Assembly (NCBI GenBank): GCA_936432065.2
Contig: OW386288.2
Span: 16,108,706 to 16,172,705, forward strand
DNA length: 64,000 bases
From: Rutpela maculata
Taxonomy: Eukaryota > Arthropoda > Insecta > Coleoptera > Cerambycidae
Direction: 5' to 3'
The position numbers and the translations under genes were made by a program. Positions 23,698-33,559 of the stretch are shown one piece after another (the stretch's first letter is position 1; every line of letters starts with the position of its first letter). The notes under the pieces were generated by a model. It was not told the DNA's origin. It did not search any database and saw only the letters and a list, made by a program, of their open reading frames with translations.

Positions 23698-24212
23698 ATG
23701 TGTCTTCATATATTGGAGGCATTACAAAAGGGTGCAACCAACATCCTCACAAGTACAGTTGACACGAATGTTATTGTGGTATTAGTAGGCATCTTTTTCG
23801 AGCTACAACATTAAAAACCTAATATTCGACTATGGATTGCATTTGATAAGGGTAAGGGTAAACACTTCCAATATTATCATATCAACGCCATCTGCCAAGA
23901 GCTTGGAGAAAATATGTCTCAAGCATTGCCCTTTTTCCATGCTTTCACGGGTTCAGACACTACATCAGAATTTTTTGGTAAAGGGAAAAAGTCAGCATGG
24001 AAGATATGATATGGAAATCAGACCCTCCAGGCACTGAAGGATTTATCTTCTCTGCAAAATATCCATTTCAGCCAGTAGATGCTAAAACAAAGGCATTTGG
24101 ATGGAAAAGAAACGAAGAGACATGGCAACCAATTTGGATGTCTATACCGGAAGCAAGCAAAAGTTGTAGAGAATTAATCAAGTGCGCATGTAAGACTGTA
24201 ACAACATTATAA
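21848..24212 (+). pseudogene. HEEAD/HAFTGSD family protein (PIN-like nuclease fold suspected), split by a LINE
   Basis: The N-terminal part (21848-22142) contains RIDVVWDIYKPDSLKETTR and then RREKGKRR. After a frameshift it reads a HEEADT motif ending at the LINE insertion. The C-terminal part (23702-24212) resumes at LHILEALQKGATNILTS, with TVDTNVIVVLVG (acidic residues), then ALPFFHAFTGSDTTSEFFGK and GKKSAWK. It ends SIPEASKSCRELIKCACK, short of the Cys-rich module usual in the family. I know this family as repeated uncharacterised proteins in arthropod genomes; the spaced Asp residues suggest a PIN/FEN-like nuclease, which is inference. A CGA-to-TGA stop follows HEEADT, and at least two frameshifts and in-frame stops show it is dead. 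The Cys-rich ORF at 4478-5008 resembles the missing tail. Confidence 0.7.
22143..23696 (+). mobile_element. 5'-truncated jockey/CR1-like LINE, AATGT target duplication
   Basis: A 372-codon frame (22162-23280) covers the RT palm to the C-terminus: IFLDLSKAFDLVNHDILLNK, GVPQGSVLGPLL, the catalytic FADDT, and KFLGIYISEDCKW. A 3' UTR of about 400 bp includes a TGTA-rich microsatellite (23467-23545) and ends in an ATT-repeat tail. AATGT occurs at 22138-22142 and 23697-23701. Removing the insert with one AATGT restores the HEEADT...LHILEAL frame of the split host gene. The endonuclease and 5' part are missing. Confidence 0.88.
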
Positions 24213-24723
24213 TTATAACTTTTATGATTATTTTCTTAATAGTTATTCTGTAATTTTTTTTATTAAAACGTTCGTAACATGGTCAAATACATTATCTCAG
24301 CAAATTGTAGCCTATTTATTCTGCTTAAACATTAATAAAATAATGTTTGCTGTAAATCTGACTGCATTGGAGATATTTAGCAAAACCGACAAAAATATAG
24401 ATTTTCGTAATAACCTGAAAAAAGTCCAAAACTTTGGAAGCTTGTATCTCGCAAAATATTAAAGTTACAAAAGCGACTCTGGTCTCAAATTGTAGCAAAT
24501 TTAGTTCAAATTAAATCCTTTTTGCTACAAACCCAGAAGTTGGAGAAATATTTAGTAAAAACCAAATAAAAGTCGAAAATTTACAGGTACAGTCCAAAGA
24601 AAACAAAGATGGCGTCGTATTTCAAGTTGGCGGATACTGAAGTACTGAGGGTATATAAGAAGTGTGCAAAATTTGGAACTTTAATCCAGCAGGTCAGGAT
24701 CTTTTCGCTAAGCCACCACACTA

Positions 24724-25074
24724 AAGGGTCAGTGATCCGTTTTTTGTAGTGGCCTTATGCTCGGTTTTTCCTTGCATTCCTTTCATCCTACATTTTCTTG
24801 GTCCAATATTATACTGATATGTATCTTCTCCTTGTTTATTGTTATCTCTTCTGAGTTTGATTTAGCCGTTGTGCTACTGGGAGGATTTCTATGTTTTCGA
24901 AGAATTCTATGCATTTTTCTCGTGGGCTTCTTTCCACCTCGCTTTTTTTTTCACTTTATTTTAGTTTCTTTGTTGTTAATATTTGTTATTTATTTCTTTT
25001 TTTTGTTGGGCTTATAGGTGACTTTCCATTTTCTATGTTTTTCTTGCTGCAATTTTTATTTTTGAGCCCATTGA
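24724..25074. other. no gene seen
   Basis: T-rich sequence. Overlapping open frames encode only hydrophobic low-complexity peptides and are not credible genes. Confidence 0.5.
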
Positions 25075-26270
25075 TAATAATAATAATTTATTTATTTACC
25101 ATCAGGTCAGATCAGATGATTTACATGATATAGCACATGTCAAAAATAGTTTCTCAAATATCAGATCAAATATATAATATAACAATGTCAATAAATAAAC
25201 AAACAAATACAAAACTATAAACTATCAGTAAGGTACTCATTAACGAAATAATATGCTTTACTTTTCAGTGAATGCTTTATTTGTATTTGTACGAATTAGG
25301 TAGCTTATTGTATACTTTAATTCCTAGATATTTTGAGCTGTGTCCATATAATACTAATCTATGATGCGGAATTTCCAGGGTATGAATATTTCTCGTGTTA
25401 TATATATGATTTGCACTAATGGTCTTATTATTTATTTGTGATCTGGCATATACCAATAGAATAAGAAGAAATAGACAGGATAGCGTAAGTATCCCAAGTT
25501 GTTTATAAATGTCTTTACAGCTGGTTCGCCTGGTTACTCCCGCTATTAAACGCATTGCTCTCTTCTATAATTTAAAAACCCTTATCATATCAGGTGAAGA
25601 AGTCCAGACAATTATGGCATAACTAATTATTGATTCAAAGAATGAATAATAGAAAGTAATTAACACTGCTTTACTAATAATTTGACGCAGTTGACTAATA
25701 CAGTAACATATTGGAGCTATTTTATTACAAATTTCATTTATATGAACTGTTCAAGTACAGTTTTCTTGAATGTGTAAACCTAAATGAACCTAAACATAAA
25801 TTTTGAAGACATAACTTGTCAAATGGTTGCTCCATTTGACTTTATTAAAAGGCTATGATCAGCATTAATTCTACTAATATTATAAAGAATAAAAATGGAT
25901 TTACTACTATTTGGGATGAGGTCATTCTTAGTAAACCAATTACGAGCACAGACTAATTGCTCATTTGCCTTTAAGACTGCGTCTCTAGCTTTTTGGGCAG
26001 CGATAAGCAGAGAAGTATCATCAGCAAAAGGAATTGAATTTGTTTCACTAAAGCTGTTCACGTAAATTATGTAAAGAAGTGGTCCCATTACAGACCCTTG
26101 TGGCACACCTACTGTAAGTTCCATTTGCCTAGATTTAATATCACCTATCTGTACATAGTGTTTTCTGTCACACAAATAACTCCTGAACCATTTCAGCGAT
26201 ACACTACGTATGCCATAACTTTTTAATTTTTGTTAGAGTAAGTTGTGATTAACAAGATCAAAGATCTAAA
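25075..26270 (-). pseudogene. 5'-truncated jockey/CR1-like LINE, broken
   Basis: Read leftward: FDLVNHN near 26262, then HYVQIGDIKSRQMELTVG, GVPQGSVMGPLL and the catalytic FADDTSLLIA (26175-25819). After a frame break come RLIAGVTRRTSCKDIYKQLG and KYLGIKVYNKLPNSYKYK. The 3' end has a short ATT-repeat tail at about 25075. It is the same family as 22143-23696, in the opposite direction. Confidence 0.82.
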
Positions 26271-26891
26271 TTGATGTGCAGTCTTCTCATCCTGTTTTTA
26301 TTTTTTCTATTTATTTGCAGGTTTTTGCTGGAATTCTTCATATTTTAGTAAGGAGATATTTCGGATTCTACACAAAATAACTTTTGCTTGACGATATTTA
26401 AAACAATACAACGTTGACCTTCAAATAACTTTGAAAGCATCTCCATAAACAAATTACATTGGATTGAAACATTTTTTTAAATGCCTTGTTTCCGAGACAT
26501 TCAGATGTCTCAACAATGCCTCACTCGGTATGTTATCCACCTAATTTGTTAAATTCATTCAGTAACTTTCCATTAACTTTTTACAACAGGCAGTTATCAT
26601 TCACACACCTCACCAAAACCCAAAAATAATTTTAATTTTATGATAATAAAAATAGTAATAAATCTTATATTAAGATATACCAATGTATCCATTTAGATAG
26701 TCTGACTTGGACATAATAAATTCAGAACATAATTAATTCAAAGATACCGAGGTATTATTATGATTAACCGATTGAGAGACTATTAAGGAAATCATTCGTT
26801 ACAACATTAGGAATTATAACTGGACACTCTCCTCGTTTTGTTATCTAAAGCTTAACTCTAGACATGCGAGTCGGCCGCTGATATATCTTAC
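26271..26891. other. intron immediately downstream of the coiled-coil exon; no gene seen
   Basis: AT-rich sequence with no recognised repeat. It carries the 5' splice region of the 19.8-kb intron (GTAAGA). Confidence 0.4.
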
Positions 26892-27035
26892 CGTTTATTA
26901 TACTTATTTGTTCGGATGCCCCTGCAGCTCTGAGAGCGTCCTCTAATTGTGCACGTCTTTTGGCTTCTAATTCTATCTGGTCCTGGAGCCGTCTTCGGGC
27001 CCTCCTCTCCCTTCGAAGACGTTTTTGTACCAGTG
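26892..27035 (-). CDS. dac: dachshund homologue, internal exon (C-terminal coiled coil)
   Basis: This is a 144-nt exon. Its acceptor is a T-rich tract plus CAG just above 27035; its donor is ACG|GTAAGA, with the intron starting at 26891. Both boundaries are phase 1. The peptide is a highly charged coiled coil, LVQKRLRRERRARRRLQD followed by an EAKRRAQLEDAL segment. This matches the VQKRLKKEKKAKRKLQE region of the DACH C-terminal box that I know from vertebrate DACH1/2, where it mediates protein contacts of a nuclear Ski/Sno/Dac-type co-regulator. The exon is much richer in G and C than its surroundings and has no stops. The preceding exon is not in the window, so the upstream intron is longer than 36 kb. 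The longer open frame on either side is intron read-through. Another Ski/Sno-family member is the main alternative, but the tail exon downstream fits Dac better. Confidence 0.8.
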
Positions 27036-27094
27036 CTGAAAATAAAAACACAATGTTAAAATAAATGAAAATACAGAAATATAACAATAATTAT

Positions 27095-27330
27095 TATACT
27101 CTTCGCAAAAACGAAGAGTATATTGTATTTGATCGGCACATTTCTAAATCAATAAATATCGCTCGTAGAGAAAAAAATTTCATATCATTATGCTAGTGAA
27201 CGAATTCTGAACAATTTTCAAACTGTCTGTCCGTCCGTCCGTCCGCCCGTCACGTTTCTTGTAAGCATGATAACTTAAGAAAGAAAAGTTCGATTGTATT
27301 GAAATTTGGAAAGTAAGTTAGCGTTAGCTA
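27095..27330 (+). mobile_element. DINE/Helentron-like element with a different end hairpin
   Basis: ATACTCTTCG pairs with CGAAGAGTAT around a five-base A-rich loop (about 27096-27121). It is followed by a CTGTCTGTCCGTCCGTCC-type microsatellite and a downstream GAAATTTGGAAAG block. This is the same order (hairpin, GTCY repeat, GAAATTTGG) as in the ACTTCCAC family here, but with unrelated hairpin sequence. Confidence 0.55.
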
Positions 27331-27542
27331 GAGGAAGAACCCTATTGTTTTTGAAAAAAATCAATCAATAAATAAAAAAGTTATTAATCATTTAAATTTA
27401 AAAAAATCATTTTACTAATTTTTGTAATTTTGTACTTAAATGGAAAGAAATCTTGGAAATTTTATTCTCTATTTTTTTTTGTTTATACATTTTACTAATA
27501 TATATTTCATAATAATATACTAATTCGTTGAAATATAATACT

Positions 27543-27545
<3 letters not shown>

Positions 27546-27573
<28 letters not shown>

Positions 27574-27976
27574 GAATAGAACTGTACACTATAACAGGGC
27601 AGACATAGTGCTAATTGAAAAGAAAAATAAAAAAGCCACAATCATCGACATAGAAACGAAAAAGTGTCAAAATATGAAAATTTAGCTATCGAAGTCAAGC
27701 ACATCTGGAACCTAGACAGAGTAGAAATAGTCCCTATTGTGATCTCAGTGGAAGGAGTTATGACAAAACAATTAAAGAAAAACATAGAAAAACTGGGTCT
27801 GCCAAAATTCCACCACGCTGTCATACAAAAAATAGCAATCCTTCAAACGTGCCATATAACGAGAAAATTTTTAAACGGAACAGGATAAGATGAAGTTCTT
27901 CCCTGATTCTAAGGATATACCAGCTTACCAGCTTAGCTGAGATACAGTATATGATAATAATAATAATAATAATAAG
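27546..27976 (+). pseudogene. Dong/R4-like LINE 3' fragment (restriction-like endonuclease end) inside TAA repeats
   Basis: Frames from about 27590 read HYNRADIVLIEKKNKKATII, then DIE, as in the PD...D core of restriction-like LINE endonucleases. A frame at 27664 continues with KYENLAIEVKHIWNLDRVE, IVPIVISVEGVMTKQL, and ILQTCHITRKFLNGTG, which I recognise as the C-terminus of RLE-type LINEs. One frameshift lies between them. AAT repeats bound it on both sides (27546-27575 and 27955-27976). Dong of Bombyx is known to insert in TAA repeats. Confidence 0.65.
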
Positions 27977-28235
27977 TTTATTCGTCCTGTTTTTTTGGTT
28001 ACACATGTGCGTTTACAATTTCTAAAGTTAAGAAGTACTAGAGTAGTAGTATTATAGCGATTATATATAAGTTTGATAAAAAAGTTTATTAAGCATTTAA
28101 GGTTGTTTGTCAACATTACAATTCACAGGAGGAATCGTGTTTATGAATATAATATTGCAAGTACAGGACCTCCTTACGTAGCTTTTTTTACTTTATCGAG
28201 TAGAATGGATCCAATCATTTTATACTACAGACATT

Positions 28236-28440
28236 AAATTTTTGTGGTGATCTCTGCTGGTCCAATGGCTAAAGCTTTGTGGTACAGCATTCCGGCCACG
28301 ACAATGCGAAAACTTCGAGTTCTCAAACACAAATTTATGCACTTCATTTCTGATTCCGGCAGATACACCTCCCTCAGAGATCTATACGCACGATGTCACA
28401 ACATAACTCCACTAGCGGTCAATATGGCGTACGCCCCAAG
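28236..28440 (+). pseudogene. jockey-like LINE C-terminal fragment
   Basis: Reads MAKALWYSIPATTMRKLRV, then LKHKFMHFISDSGRYTSLRD, and LYARCHNITPLAV. It is related to the fragment at 6177-6392 on the other strand and ends where the 28420 repeats start. Confidence 0.6.
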
Positions 28441-28660
28441 ATGGCGGAGTATCTTTTACTTCACAACCCAATTGATATGGGTGTCAAATGAAAGGGTTTG
28501 ACGAGTAAAATACGATAAACGATGTGACCTCATTCTAAATTTAATATGGCGTACGTCCCAAGATGGCGGATCGCCTTTTTCTTCACAACCCCCTAATATG
28601 GGTATCAAATGAGTAAAATACGATAAACTATGTGACGTCATTCTAAATTCAATATGGCGG
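28420..28660. repeat. about 125-bp direct repeat, two full copies and a third start
   Basis: AATATGGCGTACGCCCCAAG at 28423, a near copy at 28545 and AATATGGCGGACGTGGG near 28650 begin successive units. Each full unit carries GATGGCGGA and ATGGGT(G/A)TCAAATGA. Confidence 0.8.
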
Positions 28661-28664
28661 ACGT

Positions 28665-28905
28665 GGGAGAGGTGGGAAAGGATGGTAAGAGGTGGGAAGA
28701 GGATGGCAAGGGGTGGGAAGAGGTGAGAGAGGGGAGGGGAAGGAGTGGGAAGAGGTGGGAAAGGAGTGGGAAGAGGTGGGGAAGAGGTGGAAAGGGGATG
28801 GTAATGGGCGAGAAGAGGGGAGAAAGGTGTGGGGATGGGGTGGAAAGAAGTTGGAAGTAGTGTTAGAGAGGTGAGAAGACGGGAGAGGGAAGGGTGGATG
28901 GCGGT
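28665..28905 (+). repeat. long polypurine G/A tract
   Basis: About 240 bp almost free of pyrimidines on the plus strand, built from variants of GGTGGGAAGAGG. The open frames here (for example 28654-28860) are composition artefacts. Such asymmetry allows triplex or G-quadruplex structure. Confidence 0.9.
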
Positions 28906-28960
28906 GGCAAATGAAAGGGTTTTGTCTGTCTGTCTGTAAAATAAGTAGACTAAAAAGTAA

Positions 28961-29238
28961 AAAATAAAATTATATAAAAAAATATTTTTAAGAAAAAGCT
29001 TTTATTTGAAAAAACTACTAAAAAGTAAAAATAATTTTTTTAAAATTCATACACCTGGAAACCAAAAGCTTTGGGGGCGGTCAATTGAGCAAAGTAACTA
29101 TGCAATAGCGCTATATGACCGTCCTCAAAGCTTTTGGTTTCCCGGTGTATGAATTTAAAAAAAAAATTTTTACTTTTTAGTACAGTTTTTTCAAATAAAA
29201 GCTTTTTCTTAAAAATATTTTTTTATATAATTTTATTT
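28961..29238. mobile_element. near-perfect fold-back MITE, 278 bp
   Basis: AATAAAATTATATAAAAAAA at the left is mirrored at the right end. The arms include AAAAAGCTTTTATTTGAAAA and CCAAAAGCTTT, around a short GC-rich loop near 29080-29125. Confidence 0.85.
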
Positions 29239-29739
29239 ATTAGGTTATATGTTTGTAGTCTTGTTTGTTTTATACAATTTTTGTAACATATGACATATGT
29301 ATTTTATTAATTGGTTTTTATGTTTTATATCTTATATTTTATGCGAGTTTTCACGACAAAACCGATACTGTTTCTGGAACAAGATGTATGGTGAATAAAT
29401 TTATTCCATTCTATAAAATATACAGTAATTTTAGTAGAATAAAACAATATAGGAATTATTGGTCATACTATCAATAAAATTAAGTTTAAATTGAATCATT
29501 TATAGTGATTAGCTACGTATAGAAGTTTCGTATACTTTTTTTTGTCAATTTACATTTGACTATATGTGCCTATCCAATAATAAATTCTGTTGGATTTATA
29601 AAATAAACTATTTAAACAAAAATATACAAAAATATATATTCACTTAATATACATTGATATAATGATACTTCCATCCTATCTAAAAGCACATTTTAAATTG
29701 GCAATTTTCAATTAAACTTCCAAGATATGTCTTTCACAA

Positions 29740-30150
29740 AGAAGAGCAAGCGACCAAGCCAGAGCACCCTGTGGTGACTGAGCATTAGGCGGTTCGTCTC
29801 CGCGGGGTATCGCGGCCCGGTTCCATTGCAGTAACTAATTATAACATTCATTAACGAAGTTTATTAATCAATGTTCAATAATAATCATAGCCAATGGACG
29901 TATTGTTATGATGGCCGCCGAGATATACCTATCAGAATATGCATGCTATATGATCTCCACTTTGAACAAAGATGATGTTTGTTGTTTATACGTTATTAAA
30001 TTCAATAATATATATCCAATGGGATCTCTTTAACTGTCGGCGAGGGAAGAGTGAATATTGCCGTTCAAATCTTTGTTATCATCAAGCAATGTGTTAATAA
30101 ATAAAGCTGAAATGTTGTCTCGCACTACAATTCATAAAGATAAAACATGC
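29740..30150. promoter_or_regulatory. candidate intronic regulatory element (speculative)
   Basis: A stretch of mixed composition between transposons with no terminal repeats. It contains homeodomain-type TAATTA (29836-29841) and CATTAAC words, and an ACTTTGAACAAAGATG word (29959-29974) that could bind TCF/LEF or Sox factors. A GC-rich core lies at 29755-29825. Position in a developmental gene's intron is suggestive only. The rest of 29239-30429 shows nothing else. Confidence 0.25.
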
Positions 30151-30429
30151 AAAATTAATGGTAATTTTTTTGTGACAATTTTTCTAGAAATGTATATCAT
30201 CTTAAATTTATATATGGTCCCCTAAGGAGTGAAGAACAACCCTAAATCGAAAAATGTATAATTTGAAAAAGTATTGTTGATTTATTTTTGAAACATAATA
30301 TATACCTATATATAAATAAATACAATAACTTGCAAGAAAATCTAACAAATGTACCTCATTCATTATTTCTTGAATCGGTAAATGATACAGAAATCGTATC
30401 ATATATATTCATTAAAAAATAAATGCAGT

Positions 30430-31900
30430 CCGCTAAGAACAATTATTCATCAGTATGTAATTACTCCATTAAAGTATATAATAAATATAATATTTAGTAC
30501 GGGAATTGCCCCACATCATTTTAAACAATCAGTAATAACACCAATTTGTCAAACTCGATGATGTGTCAGACAAACAAAAGTATAGGCCTATTTCATTAAT
30601 AAACAATATTGCTAAAATTTTTGAAAAATGTTTAAAAAAGAGAATAGTAGCTCATTTAGGATGCTTAGGATTATTGTCAAAAAGTCAGTATGGTTTTCGA
30701 GAAAACAAGAATACAGAGCTAGCGATATATGATGTCATAAATTATATAAATAACTCTATAAACGAAAATAAAAAATGTATTGCAATATTTTTAGACCTTG
30801 CCAAAGCCTTTGATATTGTTTCCTATGATATCTTAATTAACAAATTATGGAATACGAGGTTTACCACTAGATGTAATCAAAAACTATTTGACAAACAGGG
30901 CCCAATATGTTAAAATTTCAGATTCCTTAAGTGAGCTACTGATTACAAAAATGGGGGTTCCCAAGGGTACTGATCTCGGATCAATACTGCTTTTAATATA
31001 TATTAATAATTTATTGTCCCTTGATGTGGTGGCTAAATACGTCTCTTATGCTGATGATACGGTATTGTTATTCAGGGACAGTACCTGGGAGAAAGTAAAT
31101 AAAAAAGCGTCTAGTGGTGTAAGTACGGTTCGAATGTGGTTTGACAAAAATTTGCTTACGCTAAATTATGATAAAACAAAATTTGTTGCTTTCTCAGATT
31201 CAGGTGCTGGTAAAAACTATATTACAAATATCACTTTACGTAATAATGCATGCATCCAGAGAAATTATGAAAATTGCCAATGTAATATAAATATTCAATA
31301 TGTCTCTCACTTTAAAAGTACCTGCGATGGAAAAAGCATATTGAATATATAACCTCAAAAATTAGATCCTTGATATCAGTATTTTATCAAATAAAAAATA
31401 TTTTTGATAATAGCACGTTAACCAATGTATATAAGGCTTTGGCAGAGTCTATATTTCAATATGTAATCATAATATGGGGTGGAATATACGACACTACATT
31501 AAATAGACTTTGTATAAGCCAAAGTTATATTATTAAAGTAATTTTTTAAAAGAACCATAGGTATTCAACAGAAAAATTTTATGAAGAGACAAAACTGTTC
31601 AGTATAAAACAACTTTTTATTATGCAAGCAATTATTTTATATACACCAAATTTGATAAAAAACTAATACAGCATAAACACACTACCAGATCAATAACCGG
31701 TGAAAAATTGAAGAAAACACATACCGGAAATCTCATTGTCAGACATTTATAACATACCCAGGACCAAAATATTACAATATCATCCAGCAAAATATTATAA
31801 ATATGAAAAATTTAAAGCAGTTTATAAAGTATATACAAAAATTTAAAGACCTTCCTACAAATCTGATATACTCCAGTTGCAAGACTGGTCCGGATTTCAC
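30430..31900 (+). pseudogene. jockey-like LINE reverse transcriptase (YADDT type), frameshifted
   Basis: It covers most of the RT: KQKYRPISLINNIAKIFEK, SQYGFRENKNTELAIYDV, IFLDLAKAFDIVSYDILI, then, after a frame shift near 30890, KMGVPKGTDLGSILL, the catalytic SYADDTVLLF, and WFDKNLLTLNYDKTKFVAF. The C-terminal part follows in other frames to about 31860 (SLISVFYQIKNIFDNSTL, then AESIFQYVIIIWGG). It carries YADD where the 22143 family has FADD, and it resembles the copy at 54787-56830. Confidence 0.8.
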
Positions 31901-31937
31901 CCTTCTCCGCAAAAAAATGTTGAGAAAATGTTGAGAA

Positions 31938-32955
31938 GCTAGGTGACTTTTTTCTTACTGGCTAATATCAAAATTGCGATATTTTTATTTAAGATTTGAA
32001 GTCTTACATTGTTTCGATTATGACTTCTTTGTTTTACTTCCACGCCCAGTGGAAGTATAGTAACGACAAAAAAAATTTTTAATTTTTTTTTTGTTCAAAT
32101 AGGCTTAGAATGTCATGAAACGTCGAGATTTTAAGTTTGAGTGAAAAAAAATTCTGTCTGTCGGTCTGTAACTTTTTTTGTGCGCACGTTTACTCTAGAA
32201 CCGTTTAAAATATTGACTTGAAATTTGGTACACGTATGTATTTTAACGAGATCTGCCACTAGAATATATTTTCATCTTGTTCCGTCGAAGGGTTGGGGGG
32301 TAATTGGGGTAAATGGGGGTAAATAGGTAAATGAAGCAGGTAAGAGTCAATAAAATTGGTATTTAGTATATACAAGAGAAGCCAAGGTCTCAAAAAATGT
32401 TTTGGCATTGCCACCCCCAATACATTATTAAAGGGGATGAGAAAATATTGTGATTTAGTGTGTGTACTGTGTACAAGATCCAAAAACCTCAAAATATTTT
32501 TTTACTTCATTATTTCTGAGAAATTACACATTTAAACTAAATACTTCGTCTTATAAACATTCATCTTTGAATTTTCATACCTCTGAACTATTCTACAGAA
32601 ATTAAAAAAAATGAAATTCATCTTCAGTTTATAAGCTTTCTTATTGGTCCTTAGCATTTTTTCACCAACTGTTATACTTTTCGAGTTATTAGACAAAAAC
32701 TGCTTTGAAATATCTCTTTCTTAAGCTAAAACCACAATTTTCAAGTCGTTTATTTGAAAAATTGCATAATTTTTTTTCTCAAAATATTATTCTCTTTCTG
32801 TTCCAATGGTTATTTTTTTAGGCACCACCCCTAGGTGGCATCCACCCTCTATAAATTAGCAAGCTCTCACATAAAATAGAAACGTTTATTGGATAGATTT
32901 ACTATTAAATTATATATAAAAAACGATATTAAATTCATATGACAATATTTCTTAA
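31938..32955. mobile_element. degraded copy of the 17116-18849 MITE
   Basis: It shares TTACTGGCTAAT, GACTTCTTTGTTTT, TTTCTGAGA...TTTAAACT, GGTGGCATCCACCC and TAAATTAGCAAGC-type words with that element. A Helentron-like element is inserted at 32033-32506. Confidence 0.65.
32033..32506 (+). mobile_element. Helentron/DINE-like element, 3'-truncated
   Basis: It begins TTTTACTTCCACGCCCAG with a matching GTGGAAGT arm. A CTGT-type microsatellite, CGTTTACTCTAGAACCG and CTTGAAATTTGGTACACG follow. It stops at the TTTTACTTCA block found midway in full copies. Confidence 0.75.
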
Positions 32956-33035
32956 TTTAGAATTTGTGAATCAAGCGTTTTTTCAATGCAATAAAGGAGG
33001 AGCTCTTTATAACACTATTAAGTAAAAACTAAATA

Positions 33036-33418
33036 AAAAACCGCTACCTAAGGAATCACTAGTTCCACATTTCTTCTTACCCAAGTCTTTAACAACGAAA
33101 AAAAAAATGATACTATCTTTGCATTTCACTTTGTTGAAACAATTGTTTACAGAACTTCAATAATTAATATTTGAAATCGTCTACCCCAAAAACCCATAAA
33201 ACGATATGCCACATCGGTCTGAGGGAGGAGGTGTCCATGATAGTGGGGGTAGCTGATAGGAGAAAAAAAATTGAGACCTCTGGCTCTTGTACACCCACTA
33301 AATCGTAATATTATTTTTGTATCCCCTTTAACAATGGGGTGGGGGTGATAGTGACACCAAAATAATTTTGAGACCTTGACTTCTCGTCATACACTAAATC
33401 CCAATTTTCTGGAAGAGC
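33036..33418 (-). mobile_element. Helentron/DINE-like element, 3' half, inverted
   Basis: From the left it reads AAACCGCTACCTAAGGAATC (inverse of the family's 3' end), an ACCCATAAAACGATATGCC word and GGGGTGGGGGTGATAG. The 5' hairpin half is missing. Confidence 0.7.
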
Positions 33419-33559
33419 AGTATGTCTGTTAAATTATAAAAAACGTATCAACTTAAAAAATTTCTGAATTTATCACAAAGATATTGCCATCCTCCTAACG
33501 TTAAACAAATAAAGAAATTTCTGACCACTATGAGGATGATATTGTTAAAATCATATCAC

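Larger units (their letters stand above)
21306..24723. mobile_element. TIR element carrying a HEEAD/HAFTGSD (PIN-like) gene
   Basis: It starts TAGTGTGGTGTCTTAG and ends with the inverse of TAGTGTGGTGGCTTAG. The arms (about 21306-21800 and 24300-24723) share GACCTGCTGGATTAAAG and further blocks such as AAATATCTCTCCAAC with its inverse. Between the arms is a plus-strand gene of an uncharacterised family, split by a LINE. No clear target duplication was found. Whether the gene is the transposase or a passenger is unknown. Confidence 0.6.
7047..26891 (-). other. complete 19.8-kb dac intron filled with nested transposons
   Basis: It is bounded by GTAAGA at 26891 and CAG at 7047. No other host exon was seen inside. 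It holds at least five TIR or fold-back elements, a Gypsy relic, two LINE fragments, a satellite and a PIN-like gene element, each listed separately. The stretch 7047-7466, between the exon and the first element, is AT-rich and shows nothing else. Confidence 0.75.

Noticed and set aside
23438..23762. Tyr/Val-rich frames over the microsatellite
   Set aside because: They are the LINE 3' UTR, with TGTA and ATT repeats.
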